64,000 nucleotides of DNA, taken from contig CM063108.1 in the NCBI GenBank assembly GCA_031841125.1, positions 70,094,344-70,158,343 on the forward strand. Reading direction: 5' to 3'. A program made the translations under genes and the position numbers. The DNA comes from Acanthococcus lagerstroemiae. Lineage: Eukaryota > Arthropoda > Insecta > Hemiptera > Eriococcidae. Every line of letters begins with the position of its first letter. Position 1 is the first letter of the stretch. Below the pieces are notes generated by a model, which saw nothing but the letters and a program-made list of their open reading frames with translations, searched no databases and had not been told where the DNA came from. Shown one piece after another: positions 22,183-34,528 of this stretch.

Positions 22183-24167
22183 CAGTGGCGTATCCAGTAT
22201 GAAATTGAAGGGGGGGGTCCAAACTGAAAAAGAAATTAATATGAGCAATAGGGCAATAAGGTTTTCAAGGAGAAAAAGTTGAAAATTGTGGAATTTTTTA
22301 AAAATCGCCGATATTAGAGGACTATGTAAAAATATTGGAAAGGCACCACGTGCCCCCCCCCTCGACGCTACGATACTTTTTCCTAATCATTATTACAATA
22401 TAAAATTGTCTGCTGGTGAAATGCAACATCGAGGTTGGTTAATTTATTCCCAAAAACTGGACAAAGTTTTATGTTTTGCTCGTAAAATTTTCTCGAAAAG
22501 TACTCCTGGTTTCGGTTAGACTAATAAAATTGCTGATTGGAAAGATACAGCTCAGAGGTTGAAGGATCATGAAAATTCATCCAATCATCGTTCTTGTATG
22601 TTGGATTGGCTTGAATTAGAGAGGAGGCTTGAACTCAATAAAATGATAGCTGACCATCAGCAAAAGGAGCTAATAAACAAGAAACTTTATTGGCGGCAAG
22701 TTATATAGAAAGACTAATAACAATTATTAAGTACTTGGCCTCTCATAATTTACCACTGCATGGTCATCGCGAAAATTTATTAATTGAAAATAGAGAATTT
22801 TCCCTTCGAACAGATGGAGTATTTTATTGAAACATGTGCGTACACCTTTGAAACTCCTATCGGAAACCAGTTGGGAAGCTCGAATAGGAAGCCTCAAACT
22901 TATAAAATTCTAGCTTCAACAAATAATTGATGGCTTCGAAGAGTTAAAGGAAAATTCTGATTCTCAGCTAACGGTGAATGCAATTCTCTCATAGATCGCA
23001 TAGGAATGTACGAATTCTTATTGCATGTTAATCTTTGGTATGCAATTCTATCAAAAATGAACCCGATCAGCAAAGTGTGGCAATCCAAAAACTTGCATCT
23101 TGATGTAGGTGTAGCTCATTTTCAAACATTTTTTCAACGATCAAGAGGAAATGAGAGAAAATTGGTTTCAGACGCTCATTTTGAAGACAAGAGAAACGGC
23201 AAAATTTTTGAAGGTACCAGAGAAGAGTTCCCTAAAAAACGAGTTACCAAAAAGAACAAAAATGTTTGAATATGAAGGAGAAGATGAAGCTATACAAGAT
23301 CCTGTAGAACAATTTCGGGTTGATATTTTTGATAACATGTTGGGTACAATTATTTCTGGGCAGGAATGGTGATTTCAAAGATTGAAGACATTTTCAGAAA
23401 ATTTTGGATGCGTTTACAGCATGGTTCCACTTGATGAAGAAGAATTGAGAAAACATTGTATGGACGTTAAAAATTTACTGACGGGATTTGACGACAAGGA
23501 GTGTAATATTGACGGCACAGAGTTTTTCGAGGAAATGAAATTCTTTTTTCAAATTACACAGCAGGAAGCACAAGTACAAAAAACACCTATTACTACTGTG
23601 TTTTCTTTAAAATATATCTTCAATAATGGTCTCCAGGATATTTATCCGAATGTTTATGTCGTGTTGCGAATTATTGCAACTATTCCCGTAACTGAGGCAA
23701 GTTGTGAACGGAGTTTCTCATAGCGTTAAAGCGTATAAAATCTTACCTAAGATGTATGATGAGCCATCAACTAAGGCTTACAGTGAGTTTGGCGATTCTC
23801 TCAATCGAGAAAGCCTATTTGAAAATTTTAAACTATTCTGAAATTATTAAAAACCTCAGCAATGTAAAAGCTCAAAAACAAAAATAATAACGATTTCAAT
23901 TTCTTCCCTTTTCAATTTTAATTTTCAAATCTGTCAGAGAGAATTAGGAATACTTTTGATCTTTTACATTAATTAGATACAAGCCTACACAATTTAAAAT
24001 TATGGATTGAGAATTTTGTCCAACTTATTTCGCGTGTTAGCGTGAAAAAAACTTTTGTGGATTATTTTTCGATTTTTGCTAATTCTTTTTCCCTGATGAA
24101 GTAAGGGCCCGTTGTAAATTTGTCAGCATCTCTGCCTCGGGCCCCCAAAAACCTCGCACCGCCCCTG
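22183..24167 (+). mobile_element. hAT element relic (bounds tentative)
   Basis: The left end CAGTGGCGTATCCAG resembles the hAT MITE at 46169, and the next about 170 bp matches that MITE (AAAATCGCCGATATTAGAGG, then a GGCAC...CCCCCCC run). The right end could be ...GCACCGCCCCTG at 24167 (inverse CAGGGGCGGTGC). No 8-bp duplication was found, so the right bound is uncertain. A decayed hAT transposase fills the interior. Confidence 0.6.
22380..23872 (+). pseudogene. hAT transposase (TTF-finger/ZMYM1-like group)
   Basis: Successive frames spell a decayed hAT transposase. RGWLIYSQKLDKVLCFA resembles the TTF-type zinc finger (22430-22490). After an in-frame TAG (22517) comes IADWKDTAQRLKDHENSSNH, then LELERRLELNKMI. 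A middle part (22995-23270) has YEFLLHVNLWYAILSKMNPI. Near the end, VLRIIATIPVTEASCERSFS (about 23665-23720) followed in another frame by LKRIKSYLR and LAILSIEKAYLKIL is the C-terminal hAT dimerisation domain, with the diagnostic SCERSFS. Many stops and frameshifts rule out function. The finger-to-dimerisation order matches hAT transposases of this group. Confidence 0.85.
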
Positions 24168-24216
24168 GCATTGAAGTAATAGTAATTGTGGATTGTATCT
24201 TCGATTTTAACACACA

Positions 24217-24669
24217 TTGAAAACTGTCCAAGTTGTACAGGAGGCAGACGCCCTCCAGTACTTAGCTGGGTACCTCGCGAAAAAATTACGTAAACAATTT
24301 CCGGAATTGGGAGATTATACTTATAAATGTGAGAGTGAGTATAATTATGCTATCACTTCACCTCCAACTTGGGTTCAATTTTTGTCATATGGCGGTTTAG
24401 TGAAACCTACTGATTCATTTTTTAATGAATGTCGTAATTTAGAGGTCTTCCGCAGTTTTGTAGGTGATGCTGTACCACGGGGAATGAAAATGTTCAAAAA
24501 AGTGTCAGAAAAATTGGCCGAACATAGTACTTTAGATCCTATCATAATCCGTCTGTTTTCTCAAATCCGAATATCCATTTGTATGAAATATGAAGATGAA
24601 AATCTAGCCACGGAGAAATTACAAAATAAATACAAGCAAATTAAGAAAATGAGTAAAACAACAACTTAA
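24217..24669 (+). pseudogene. P-element/THAP9-like transposase C-terminal fragment
   Basis: A 150-codon open frame contains EADALQYLAGYLAKKLRKQF, then WVQFLSYGGLVKPTDSFF, and an acidic-basic C-terminus with IIIRLFSQIRISI. The A..Y.AGY.A.KL motif and the LS.GGL.KP motif occur in this order near the C-terminus of P-element-type transposases, including THAP9 relatives. The frame opens without an ATG (the first usable codon is TTG), so it is a truncated piece and not a start. It lies about 50 bp after the hAT relic and is intact over its length. The THAP finger and catalytic core are missing. Confidence 0.65.
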
Positions 24670-26029
24670 ATAAATTTAATGTATTCCTGTTTATTTCTTC
24701 CCTTTATTTTATGAAGAGAATGTAAGAAGCCGTAAATTAATATACGCTATCAGTATAAAAAAATAAAAGGAAAGAAAACACGAAAAAAATAAGTCCTAAA
24801 TCTGCTTACATTTTAGATTTTACATAATATTATGTGCATTTTTATTTGGTGTAAAGCGCGACCCTACTGTACGGGTCTACAGTGACGTCATATGTTGCGG
24901 GTTGCGTTCAAATGGGCTAACCTTGTAGTTATAAGAATCTTGGTAGACGCCCTCGTTCGTCGAAGCTCGCACCTCGCAGTCGCAGACGCACAGCTTCTGA
25001 TATCAGTGATATCGCTGATATCGAACTGTGCGAACTGTGTATCGAACTCGAATCCCCACCATTGAGTAATAGCTAAATCGCATGGCATTGCTTTTGCTGT
25101 GATGTGATCTCGGTTGGTGGCGGTGGTGGTGGCGGCAGCAGCAGATTGCCGATACATTAAATTAACATTTCGTTAATTTCATACTGGAGTTGGTTCCTAG
25201 TTGCTCAAATTTTAGTGTTTTCGATTAGCACATTCTTAGTTTCGTTTTTTTTTTTTTTTCGATTGTATATTGTATCAAGATCTGGGTATCGCGATAATAT
25301 AAACCATCTACCGATCACCACGAAGTACTATCGATATCGATATTCGATACCCAGTACGTACTCGGTACTTGGGTCATAATCGACAACAAGAGCAACTAGT
25401 AAGTTTTTGTGTAACCCTTATAAGCCGTGCAATCTGCAACGTGAAACGAATATTTCGATACGAGTTTACGAAGTGCATCACGATTACTATTACCTTGTTA
25501 CGTTTTACCGTGTTCACGTTCGCGTGAAATCGTTTTATTTATTTTTGAACTCCGAAACTAAACAAACGTCCACCAGGTATAACGAGGTCATTGTATTGTT
25601 TTTGTGTGTGTTCCCACTACCACCATTACCATCACCACGACTTCTGCAGGTTCTGCATTCAGCGTTCTTAAGTTGGTAGGTAATCGTACCTCCTTCATGC
25701 TGAAGTAATTACAAACGAATTTCTTTTTTTTCATCATTTACTGTACCTTTAGCTCTTGTACCCATAATTACCTAGTCTCGAAGAAGCCGACTCACCGTTC
25801 AAGATTACTCTATACAAATACCTACGAGTTAGTTACAGTCTATTGTAGGCATTTTATCAACGTATTGTTCCTACATGTGGCCATATTAAAAGCGTATTCT
25901 ATTCATTGTGCTACAGTATAATTCGTGTTTATGCACGAATAATTGCTGTAAGCGTAATTGAGAAGTGTAAACATCGAACAAGCATAGTGCGGTGCGTGTG
26001 TTCTTCGGTGCGGTGTTTTCTACCCTCGC
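24670..26029. other. intergenic; possible 5' region of a plus-strand gene
   Basis: 24880-26030 is relatively rich in CG dinucleotides and free of recognised repeats, with the first-exon candidate at its end. It includes GTGACGTCATA (24881), a CRE-like word. ORFs on both strands lack domains. Confidence 0.3.
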
Positions 26030-26090
26030 ATGATGAGTGAAAATTTTCATCCTAGCGCCAGCAGTTTCTTTCTCAACTTGAGTAAAAAAT
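26030..26090 (+). CDS. candidate first coding exon
   Basis: ATGATG at 26030 opens 61 bp coding MMSENFHPSASSFFLNLSKK, followed directly by a strong donor (AAAAAAT then GTAAGT). An ATG followed by a short serine-rich N-terminus and a consensus donor is typical of an insect first coding exon. No later exon that would join in phase was identified, so the gene is unknown. A chance match cannot be excluded. Confidence 0.35.
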
Positions 26091-27750
26091 GTAAGTTGTT
26101 CGAGTGTTACTAAGTATTTAAACTATACCGATATCACTGCCTCGCCTTCTTGCATCTCACTTCTTGACTTGTCTTAGTCCTCTCAGTTTTCAGTCGAGTC
26201 GGTGCTGGAGCACATCAGTATTGTCTTACTCAATTCATTATAAAAGAGGATCATATAAAATCTGTGATGTAGGCAGCTACATAGTACTTATTTGTTGTTA
26301 AATTATTGTATAAATATTACTACGTGTACGCTCTTTCACATCGCTACATCTATAATTATTGTACATTGGATCAGATGTTTTAGAATTTTACCCCTTTTCA
26401 TCCGATTTTTAGTATTATCGAAGTAGTCGTTGAACGGAGTTCAAAAGTAGGAATAGGTATCCGAAGTAATTGTTGACCCCCTTCCCCTCCAATAAATAAA
26501 TAAACAATTGAATAAAAAGTAAATTAGGTAATAAATAATATATGATTTCGTTGCGGTTCTATTGGCCTAACTAATATCGCATCTGTGGATGTTGCTCTCC
26601 GAATGCGATGTATGCGAAAAATGAATATTTGAAAACTGTTTCGTCCCAAGTTTTTCAATTTTTAGTCGCAAGAAGTATCAGAAAACTAGATGTACCTAAC
26701 ATTGTGACTAAGGCACAATATTTTAATAGCTTATCCAGTCGCTGGCAAAATAATTGTGAAAATTATGCAGATACGATGAGGCAAAATAATGGAGACATTT
26801 ATCTGAAATATTATCTGAGATAGGTGAAGTTATCTAAAACGTATTTGAATAATAATAATGATAATAAGTCATTTATTTTCTTTTTGTTCTTCCAATTTGT
26901 TTTTTCCTTTTCCTTTTATTTCGTGTTTTTTGTGTGTGTGTGTTTTTTTTTAAATTATTAATTTGAAAGTCGGTTCTGCCATTGTAAGCAAGTTTGGTTC
27001 CAGCATGTTCATAATTTAATCATTAATACCTCTTCTGCTACAGCTCTACATCATATTATTTTGTTGGAAAAGTGTTGAAAAATTTTTTACCAAAATACTA
27101 CCGTTGTAGCAAACGTCTGTCTTTCATGGGTTCTAGAATTCGGCGAGTAGCGAGGGGCATTCTTTTCTTCGACTGGAAAATGCAAATTAAAGAGTGTATC
27201 AAACTTCGAAATAGAGCGTCAAATGTTCAGATAATTAAAAAACAACGAATTATAAACTTCAAAACAAGAAATTAAACGTTCGGAATATTAATGAACAATG
27301 CATTGGGCCTCTTAGTAAATATATGAAGAAAGAAATGTACTTCTTTGATATTAAAACAAACGAGCTTTTTGGATGTCGAAACAATTCGCGAACCTATTGC
27401 ATACGAAAGTAATGTTAAGGGTTAGATATCAAGTTTCTTCTTTGTGTTTGCAACTTTCTGTTCCCTGAAGCTCAATCTTTGGCAAGTTCTTCTAATGATT
27501 TGAATTTGAGAATCTTCATCGAGAGCCATAAATATAATGTTATTCTGGTTTTGTTTACTGTTTTTTCCCGATTTCTCGGCTAGTATTTTTTCTTTTACCG
27601 ACTTTTCGGAGAAAAGGGAGGTATTACACCCGTCACAGTTGTCAAGATGGGGGCGGGGGCAATGTTTTTTTTTTACATTTCAGAGAGTTTATAACACGAC
27701 TGTAATAGTGGCTGAATTTCAGGTTTCCTTATATATATGTACACACTAAT
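26091..27750. other. intergenic, no feature recognised
   Basis: AT-rich, with simple TTTTCCTTTTCC and TGTGTGTGTG runs near 26900-26950. Small ORFs at 26608 and 27072 have no recognisable domain. Confidence 0.4.
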
Positions 27751-28034
27751 TTTGTGACACGAAAATCTCAAAAACTATTGAATCAATTGATTCCAAATTT
27801 TGATATATTATGGGGCAGTACTTGAAATTGTGCAGTGAAGAGTTTGAAGGCAATCGGTCGAGCCGTGCGTGAGTTTTCCTTAATTTAAGGACAAAATTTG
27901 TGGCACGAAAATTTCGGGAACTATTGAATCAATTGATTCCAAATTTTGGTAGATTATAGAGAAGTACTTGAATTTGTGCAGGTAAAAGTTTGATGACAAT
28001 CGGTCAAGTCGTTCGTGAGTTTCCTCAATTTAAG
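27751..28034 (+). repeat. two-copy tandem repeat, 146-bp period
   Basis: Units start at 27751 and 27897. Each contains TTTGTGRCACGAAAATYTC, then CTATTGAATCAATTGATTCC and GACAATCGGTC.AG.CGT-like segments. Confidence 0.8.
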
Positions 28035-28889
28035 TTCAGCATAAGAAGCGTGAGGCGACTTACGTACTCGGTGTTTTTTTGGAATTTAATTGATACAAAA
28101 TCTAATTTTGATAGCCGCCGCGTAGTTTTGTTATATTATAGAAATGTTTCGGTCTTACATGTTTCGGCCTTAAACTTTGCGATTTCAAATTTATACGAAC
28201 TCTAATTTTGATAGCCGGGTAGTTTTCTATTTTTATAATACTATTCCTTGTCGAGAGTTGCGTTTTTTTAAACGTGAATGGCCTTAAACACTTCGGCCGA
28301 ATAGTCGGTACTGCTTTCGCGAAAGTTTTTTTTTTTTTTCTTTCTTCACCAGGAGTGTGACAGTTTTCATAAATATTCAGAACTGAAATCGAGTTTCTCT
28401 TTTGAAAATCCGAATTGATAAGCAGGTTCCTTTTTCGAATTATTGGCAGGTTTCTTTTTCTTGCTATATAGGCTTTGAAGAATCTTAATCAAGCTACAGC
28501 TGGAATCGGGTTTCCTCTTCGTAATTGCATGCAATCCCGGACGGGTGAGCACAGGCTAAAAGCGACGGTGTGAAAACCATAAATACGAGTATAACCACAA
28601 TTTATTCAGTTACCTAAACGACGCAAACCGCGATATTCTGAATCCTGTGGTATACTGTACGACTTCGGACCGTCCTGTACCTCATAAGTGTGGTTGTAAG
28701 ATTTTTATTCAATGGATTCTCATCGAGTGATTGATTTTTGGAAAGAACTAACTTCAAATATTTTCTCGACGCGTGTATATATAACCTATTACTTCCGAGA
28801 ACCGAATTACAAATTTTAACCATTCCGCCGTCGCAAAGCAATGAAAGTTACCTCAGACAATGAGGAGTCAGTGTTGTTTGACGAAATGA

Positions 28890-29240
28890 TTTATTGTCAT
28901 TTTTAGAGTTCTGTCATTTTATTTTTTCATAATAGTTTTGTTTCGTCTTGACAAAATTATTTCGGTCGCTTAGCATGGTCTATTATTAATGACAATGCCC
29001 CTTATCATAAGCTATTGTGAATTAGTGTGACGTTCAGGATAATCCATCATTTAATCGTTGATGAAATGTCTTAATTGTTTTTGTTATTCTGCTTTCTCAC
29101 TGGATTTACTTTTTCGTTGTCATTGACAAAACGGTTCTGGCCAAACCCGGTTTAAGGTTTTGTCATGATACGAGTATGACAAAATTATGAAAGTTCAACT
29201 GTCTTTTTGTCATCTTGTCATTTTAGTTGTGTTTGTTTAA
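28890..29240. repeat. dispersed repeat, mate at 20250-21020
   Basis: Contains CTTGACAAAATTATTTCGG, GGTCGCTTAGCATGG and TTGACAAAACGGTTCTGG in the same order as the mate. Class unknown. Confidence 0.6.
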
Positions 29241-29254
29241 GCACAAAAATTGAC

Positions 29255-29500
29255 ACTTTTTAACACTGAGTTACACCAAGCAGTTTTTGCCATTCAATTT
29301 GTTCTGCGAACTCTGGTAGAGTTCCGTGTTTTTTGTTTTATTTACCTGTAGGGTAACACCGGTGTTCAAAAATTTAAACCCTGCTCCCGCAGTAGGGTTG
29401 AGTTTGGTGTTACGGTGTGTTTTTGTGGTGTTGACTGAATGTTTATATTTTGTTCAATTTGGTCACTACGTGACGTTATCTCACATCAGTGTTACACCGA
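29255..29500. repeat. GTGTTACACCG-word cluster
   Basis: Forms of GTGTTACACCG / GGTAACACCGG occur near 29264, 29355, 29410 and 29485, in both orientations. It sits at the broken 3' edge of the copia element and may be the end of whatever truncated it. Confidence 0.35.
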
Positions 29501-29874
29501 GTTTTTGTGTGAGTTCATGAGTGGTATTCTCTTCAAAGCCTCTAATAACCAAACAGGCTTCAAAAGTTTCTCCTTTCTTTGTGAAGACCCAACAAGAATT
29601 AACAAGGTGTTGACCTGCTTCGGCAAGTACTTATACACGTTGTTCATTTTCAATGTCTTCAATTTGCAATTGATTGCCTCCATCGCATCCGGACCATTCA
29701 GTGCCTGTTCATACTTGGGAATATCAGTAGACATCTTGAAATACATTACTCTGGCAAGATCAGCTTCTTCTACTTCTGATTTCTTTTTGTGTGTACATTT
29801 GACATCAAAGTCAAAGTCCGCTTCTTGAATCTGGATTTCATTGTCTGCGAAAATTGGAGAAATTAATTCAGATG
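29480..29874 (-). pseudogene. copia reverse transcriptase, N-terminal start
   Basis: After the gypsy insertion the copia frame resumes with a linker, then YEQALNGPDAMEAINCKLKT and LKMNNVY, matching the copia RT entry (AL.GPD...AI..EL..L..N..W). A second frame gives SCWVFTKKGETFEACLVIRG, the WVF.KK...ARLV.RGF motif, so there is a frameshift near 29600. Coding similarity stops near 29480; the rest of RT and RNase H are missing. Confidence 0.75.
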
Positions 29875-29879
29875 GACAT

Positions 29880-30085
29880 TTTAATAGTGCCAAAACATTT
29901 AACAAAACATTATCAACAAATTCATCCGCAGACCACTGCTTTATTATATTCCACAAAAACAGAATTCGAATATATAATCAGAAACGTAGTAGCTCTAAAC
30001 TGAATATCCCTCGAATGTGTAAAACTATATAGATTGTAGAAACAGGGCAGAGCGCCCTGGCGGCATGTTACGTTATTATACTACA
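29880..30085 (-). repeat. gypsy 3' LTR
   Basis: 206 bp, paired with 34318-34523. Differences by eye are seven substitutions and no gaps. The inner edge adjoins the gag-pol stop (30158-30160) after about 70 bp that include a purine-rich GGAGGGAGG-type stretch (minus strand, about 30086-30105), a polypurine-tract candidate. Confidence 0.9.
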
Positions 30086-30157
30086 AACTCCTCCCTTGCA
30101 ACAAAATTAAACGTCCAGGTGGATAGGCTTCTTAACTTCGCGCCCAGAGCGCGTAAT

Positions 30158-33100
30158 TTAGGGCGTCGTCGGTGGAGGAGGTGCCGGAAACTCGCTCAAA
30201 GATTGTAAGTCAGGAACCGTTGATTCAAGATGCTGAGAATTTCGCACCGGTGTCGCTGAGCCGGCCAGTGAAGCACCTATGATCAGTGATGGCGACTGCG
30301 GGGACAACCTGGGGGAAAACTGCGCCGACGATGGAGATGGTACTACACTGGGGTACGAATTTTCCGGCTGACAAATTGACGACTCTCCTAACACCAACGA
30401 TGGACCAGGTGCAGGTGATGGACAAAGTTTCACCTCAGCCACGCTACAACAAAATTGCTGGTTTCCTCGTTGAATTGTAACTTCTTTACCGTTCAATGAC
30501 AGCACTCGGAAAGGGAAGGGATCAAAATTCGGGGACAACTTCGATGTTGGGCGCAACCGCAACAGTACTGAATCGCCCGGTTGTATTGACGACTCCTTTG
30601 CTTTGGACCGGAGGTCCGCCAAAACTTTTCCCGCAAGTTTCTTTTCAGCATCTTAATCAGCAATTTTGTCACGAGCAACCGATGGTTGGGAAATGCTGGG
30701 CAATTCATCTTGTAATTCTCGGTTACACAGAAGCTTGGCAGGGGCAATGCCCGTCGTAGAATGTGGAGTAGGATGGTAGAGGAGCAAATATTTGCACGCC
30801 TCTGTTTCCAAATGTTTCTTCTCCATCGCTGCGATTTTGAGTCGTTTCAGTAGAGACTGATTCTGACATTCGACTTCCCCGTTGGCCTGTGGCCACAATG
30901 GTGGGGATGTCACGTGCTCCACTACATATTCACGTAGAAATGACTCGAATTCTTCTGAACGAAAAGCTTGGGCGTTGTCTGACTTGAGCTGCACCGGGAA
31001 CCCGTGCCTCGCCAACATTCTCCATAATAGACAAATAGTCTCCGACAATGACGGTGATTTGGTAAAATCAATCTCGACAAAACGACTAAAATAGTCGACC
31101 AACACTAGCATATAGTCGCCATCTGGCAGAGGCCCCAAATAATCGATTGCGACGAATTCCCAAGCAGATGCGGGAAGGGTGGTGCGGGTGATTAGTGGGA
31201 GTGGGTCCGGGCGACTCACAAGCATGCAGCTGAAACACCGTTTCACCAAGTGGTCAGCTTTACCGTCCATTTTGGGCCACCATACTTTGGAGCGTAATCG
31301 GCGCTTCATTACATCGCAACCAGGATGGCCTTTGTGAGCCCTAGACAAAATCGCACAACAGAGGGAGACTGGTGGGACTATACGATCGCCGCGGAGGAGC
31401 ACACCATCACATTCTGCTAATTCATATTGTATTCTGATAAACGGTGCTGGGGGTGGTTTTGACAATTTGATTGCTCGGAGAACAGCCAAGATTTCTTCAT
31501 CCGACTGAGATGCACCACGAATTGCATCTAGACTGGATTTCTTTGGTACTGCAAATTCGGTAATATGACAAACTGTATGCTCCACCCCTTTTGAACACGA
31601 CTTCACGCCTGGCAATGGCTGAAGCAGACGGGAAAATGGATCCGCTATGTTAGAAGCGCCTAAAATATGACAAATTAAATAGTCATAATTTTGAAGTCTC
31701 AAAATCCAACGCTCTAATCTCGTATTCGGCCGCGATTTTGGTCCAAATAAGGCTTCCAGGGGTTTATGATCTGTCAGCAATTCAAATTTTCGCCCATACA
31801 AATACATCTTAAAATGTTCACAGCCCCACACCAGCTCCAACGCTTCACGCTCAATTTGAGAGTATTTTCTTTCAGCTGGTGTGAGACTGTGACTGGCGAA
31901 TGCGACTACTTCCAGTTGTTTACCTGCAGATTCTTGAAGGAGAACTGCGCCCAAACCGACTGGACTGGCGTCCGTCATTAACACCACTTTCGCTGACGGG
32001 TCAGATATCGCTGTCTGCATATTTCCCACCATCTGTTTCAGCCGATCAAACGCTTCTTGATGACATGATTTCCACCAAAATAAACAATTTTTCTTCAACA
32101 ATTCGCGCAAAGGGGCTGTACGGGTAGAAAAATGAGGTATAAATTTCAAAATAAAATTTATTAGCCCCAAAAAACTTTGTAAGTCTTTCTTACATTCTGG
32201 AGCCGCGAAATTGCGCACAGCTTCAACGTTCGACTGGTTCGGCCGCACTGAATCTTTGGAAATTCTATGTCCCAGAAAGTCTATTTGATGGACACCAAAG
32301 ATCGATTTCTTCATATTAATTTCAAGGCCACAATCTTGAAGGCGCGTTAAAACCTGTCAAACATGTAATTCGTGAGTACTGATACTCGGACTGAAAACTA
32401 TTATATCGTCAAAGAATACCTTGACATTCTGAAGATCACGGAGAATATCTTGCATAATTCTCTGGAATATTTCGGGCGCACACTTTATGCCAAAGAAAAG
32501 ACGTTTGAAGCAAAATAGGCCTTCCGGGGTGACGGATGTTGTTATTGGGCGCGAAGTAGGAGCTAGTTCAATCTGATGATACGCTGACATCAGGTCAATC
32601 TTGGAAAAATACTCGCATCCGCGCATTTTTGTAACAATCTCGTCAAAGGTTGGAATTGGAAATTGTTCACATAAAACGGCCTAGTTTGCTCGCCTCATGT
32701 CAACGCACACCCTTAGTTCGCCATTTTTCTTAATTACGGGCACCACATTCGAAACCCACAGTGTAGCACCTTGAACCCGCTCAATAATATCAGCTTCAAG
32801 AAGCGCATCAGTCTTTTGTTTTAGAGGTTTTCTTAGAGCGTAAGGAATGCGGCGACATGGTTGAGCAATCTGCGTAACTAAATCGTCAATCAAAATATGA
32901 AGTTGAAAATTCTTCAGCTTACCAATTTTCTTGCCGTTTTTTGCCGATTCAATTTTCGCGACTCGTCGCACCCCATATGACTCTGCGCACAAACGCCCCA
33001 AATTGGATCCATCACCAACCTTCAGAATTCGTAATTTCTTTGCGACTTTGCTGCCCAAAATTGACTCGCATTTCCCCTCTGACGCTGCTGGAATATACAC

Positions 33101-34306
33101 CTTTGCCCAAACCAAACACTTGCCCAAATCAAATTGCAAGTAAACCGCACGCTCGACGTTGAGGGGATGAGATTTCCCATACGGAAATAAACAGCAAGTA
33201 ACCTTGGCATCATTAAACACCACTTTTTCGTCGAGTAGGGACTGCCACGTACGTGCATCGAAAACGGCTCTAGATGACATTGAATCAATGTACATAGGAT
33301 CTTTCATGCCACCGACTGAAATGACTACTTTATTTTCCACTAACTGGCGAGGTAGACTGCTGTTCTGGTCATGAATGGCGAACAAGCAATCCGAATCACC
33401 CGATTGAGACGCAACACACTTAACATTGTCTCGTTTGGACAGCTGTGGCTTCGCTTTCAACGACGAACTCGACTCAGGTTTATCAGATGTTCCTGTACGA
33501 CGACAACAATCTGGGCAGCAATTAGCAAAATGCCCTTTGCTCTCGCATTTGTAGCAGGTACCCTCTTTTGTCGGACAATCTTTTGATTCTCGATCATGGC
33601 GGCGACTACCACACGCACCACACGACCGCGGGCGGGAAGATGAATCGCGCGAATCTTGTATATAGCTGCCTCTACCGCTAGAAACTTTTGCTACCGAATT
33701 GGAAATCGCCGGAACCAAGGGAGCTGGGGTGAACCTTCCAGCTGCGTCTGACAGCTAACGCGTTTGAATCGAAACACTCTCTAATAGCTTTCCCAAATTG
33801 ATGATGGCAGGAAGATCTTTGAGACATTTCTTGAGAATTTGTATACAAAGATCCTCGCTCGTCGTCGCGTGAATGATCTGGTCTGCGATTTCCTGATTCA
33901 CATTGTGGAAGTTGCAGAACTCAGACTGCTGACAAAGCTTGACAACAAATTGGTCAATCAAGTCGGTACCTTGATGGATCAAACAAAACATATACCTTTT
34001 GTACGCTTTATTGGTCGTGGGACAAAAATAGTCGTCTAACAATTTAACCGCAAATGCGAACTTATCTTGTGCCACTGCTTCCTCTAACGCGTGACCAACC
34101 TCAACTGATGCGTAAATATCTTGGAGAGCTGGGCCTCCCTTGTGAAGGAGAATCGCTTTCTTTTGGTCGGCATTAACAATGGCCTTAGCTGCAATGGCGT
34201 ACAGGACGGATCGTTTCCACTTTGTCCATGCTTCAAACGTGACTACGGCGTTGGACAATATTGACAGTTGACCGACCTTAAAAGCATCCTCAGAGGCCGT
34301 TTTCAC
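30158..34306 (-). pseudogene. gypsy gag-pol in a single frame with four in-frame stops
   Basis: All segments lie in one minus-strand frame of about 1,380 codons, broken only by TAG (33755-33757), TAG (32681-32683), TGA (32357-32359) and TAA (30653-30655). The order is: gag (34306-33755); two cysteine boxes (CYKCESKGHFANCC near 33555); protease, where the expected D-S/T-G reads IDSMSS (about 33280); reverse transcriptase with KIDLMSAYHQIEL and FFDDIIVF; RNase H with MTDASPVGLGAVL and LLTDHKPLEAL; and integrase with an HH-CC finger, IDYLGPL, KSDNAQAF and NGEVECQNQ, so D, D and E are kept. A proline-rich tail ends it. The frame opens from the primer-binding site without a clear ATG. Confidence 0.95.
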
Positions 34307-34317
34307 TTTGTCGCCAC
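34300..34317 (-). promoter_or_regulatory. gypsy primer-binding site candidate
   Basis: Directly downstream of the 5' LTR the minus strand reads GTGGCGACAAAGTGAAAA. A TGGCGAC-type start is usual for tRNA-primed gypsy elements. The exact tRNA was not identified. Confidence 0.6.
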
Positions 34318-34523
34318 TTTAATAGTGCCAAAACATTTAACAAAACATTATCAACAAATTCATCCGCCGACCACTGCTTTATTATATTCCACAAAAACAG
34401 AATTTGAATATATAATCAGAAACATAGTAACTCTAAATTGAATATCCCTCGAATGTGTAAAACTACATAGATTGTAGAAACAGGGCAGAGCGCCCTGGCG
34501 GCATGTTACGTTATTATACTCCA
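34318..34523 (-). repeat. gypsy 5' LTR
   Basis: 206 bp, paired with 29880-30085. Its outer edge abuts GACAT (34524-34528) and its inner edge abuts the primer-binding site. Confidence 0.9.
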
Positions 34524-34528
34524 GACAT

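Larger units (their letters stand above)
29880..34523 (-). mobile_element. complete Ty3/gypsy element inserted in copia
   Basis: LTRs of 206 bp (29880-30085 and 34318-34523) bound a gag-pol region on the minus strand. In element orientation the LTR starts TG.AGTATAATAACG and ends CTATTAAA. GACAT lies outside both ends (29875-29879 and 34524-34528), a perfect 5-bp target duplication. Joining the flanks restores continuity from copia integrase to copia RT. The LTRs differ at 7 positions by eye, so the insertion is fairly but not extremely recent. Confidence 0.95.
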
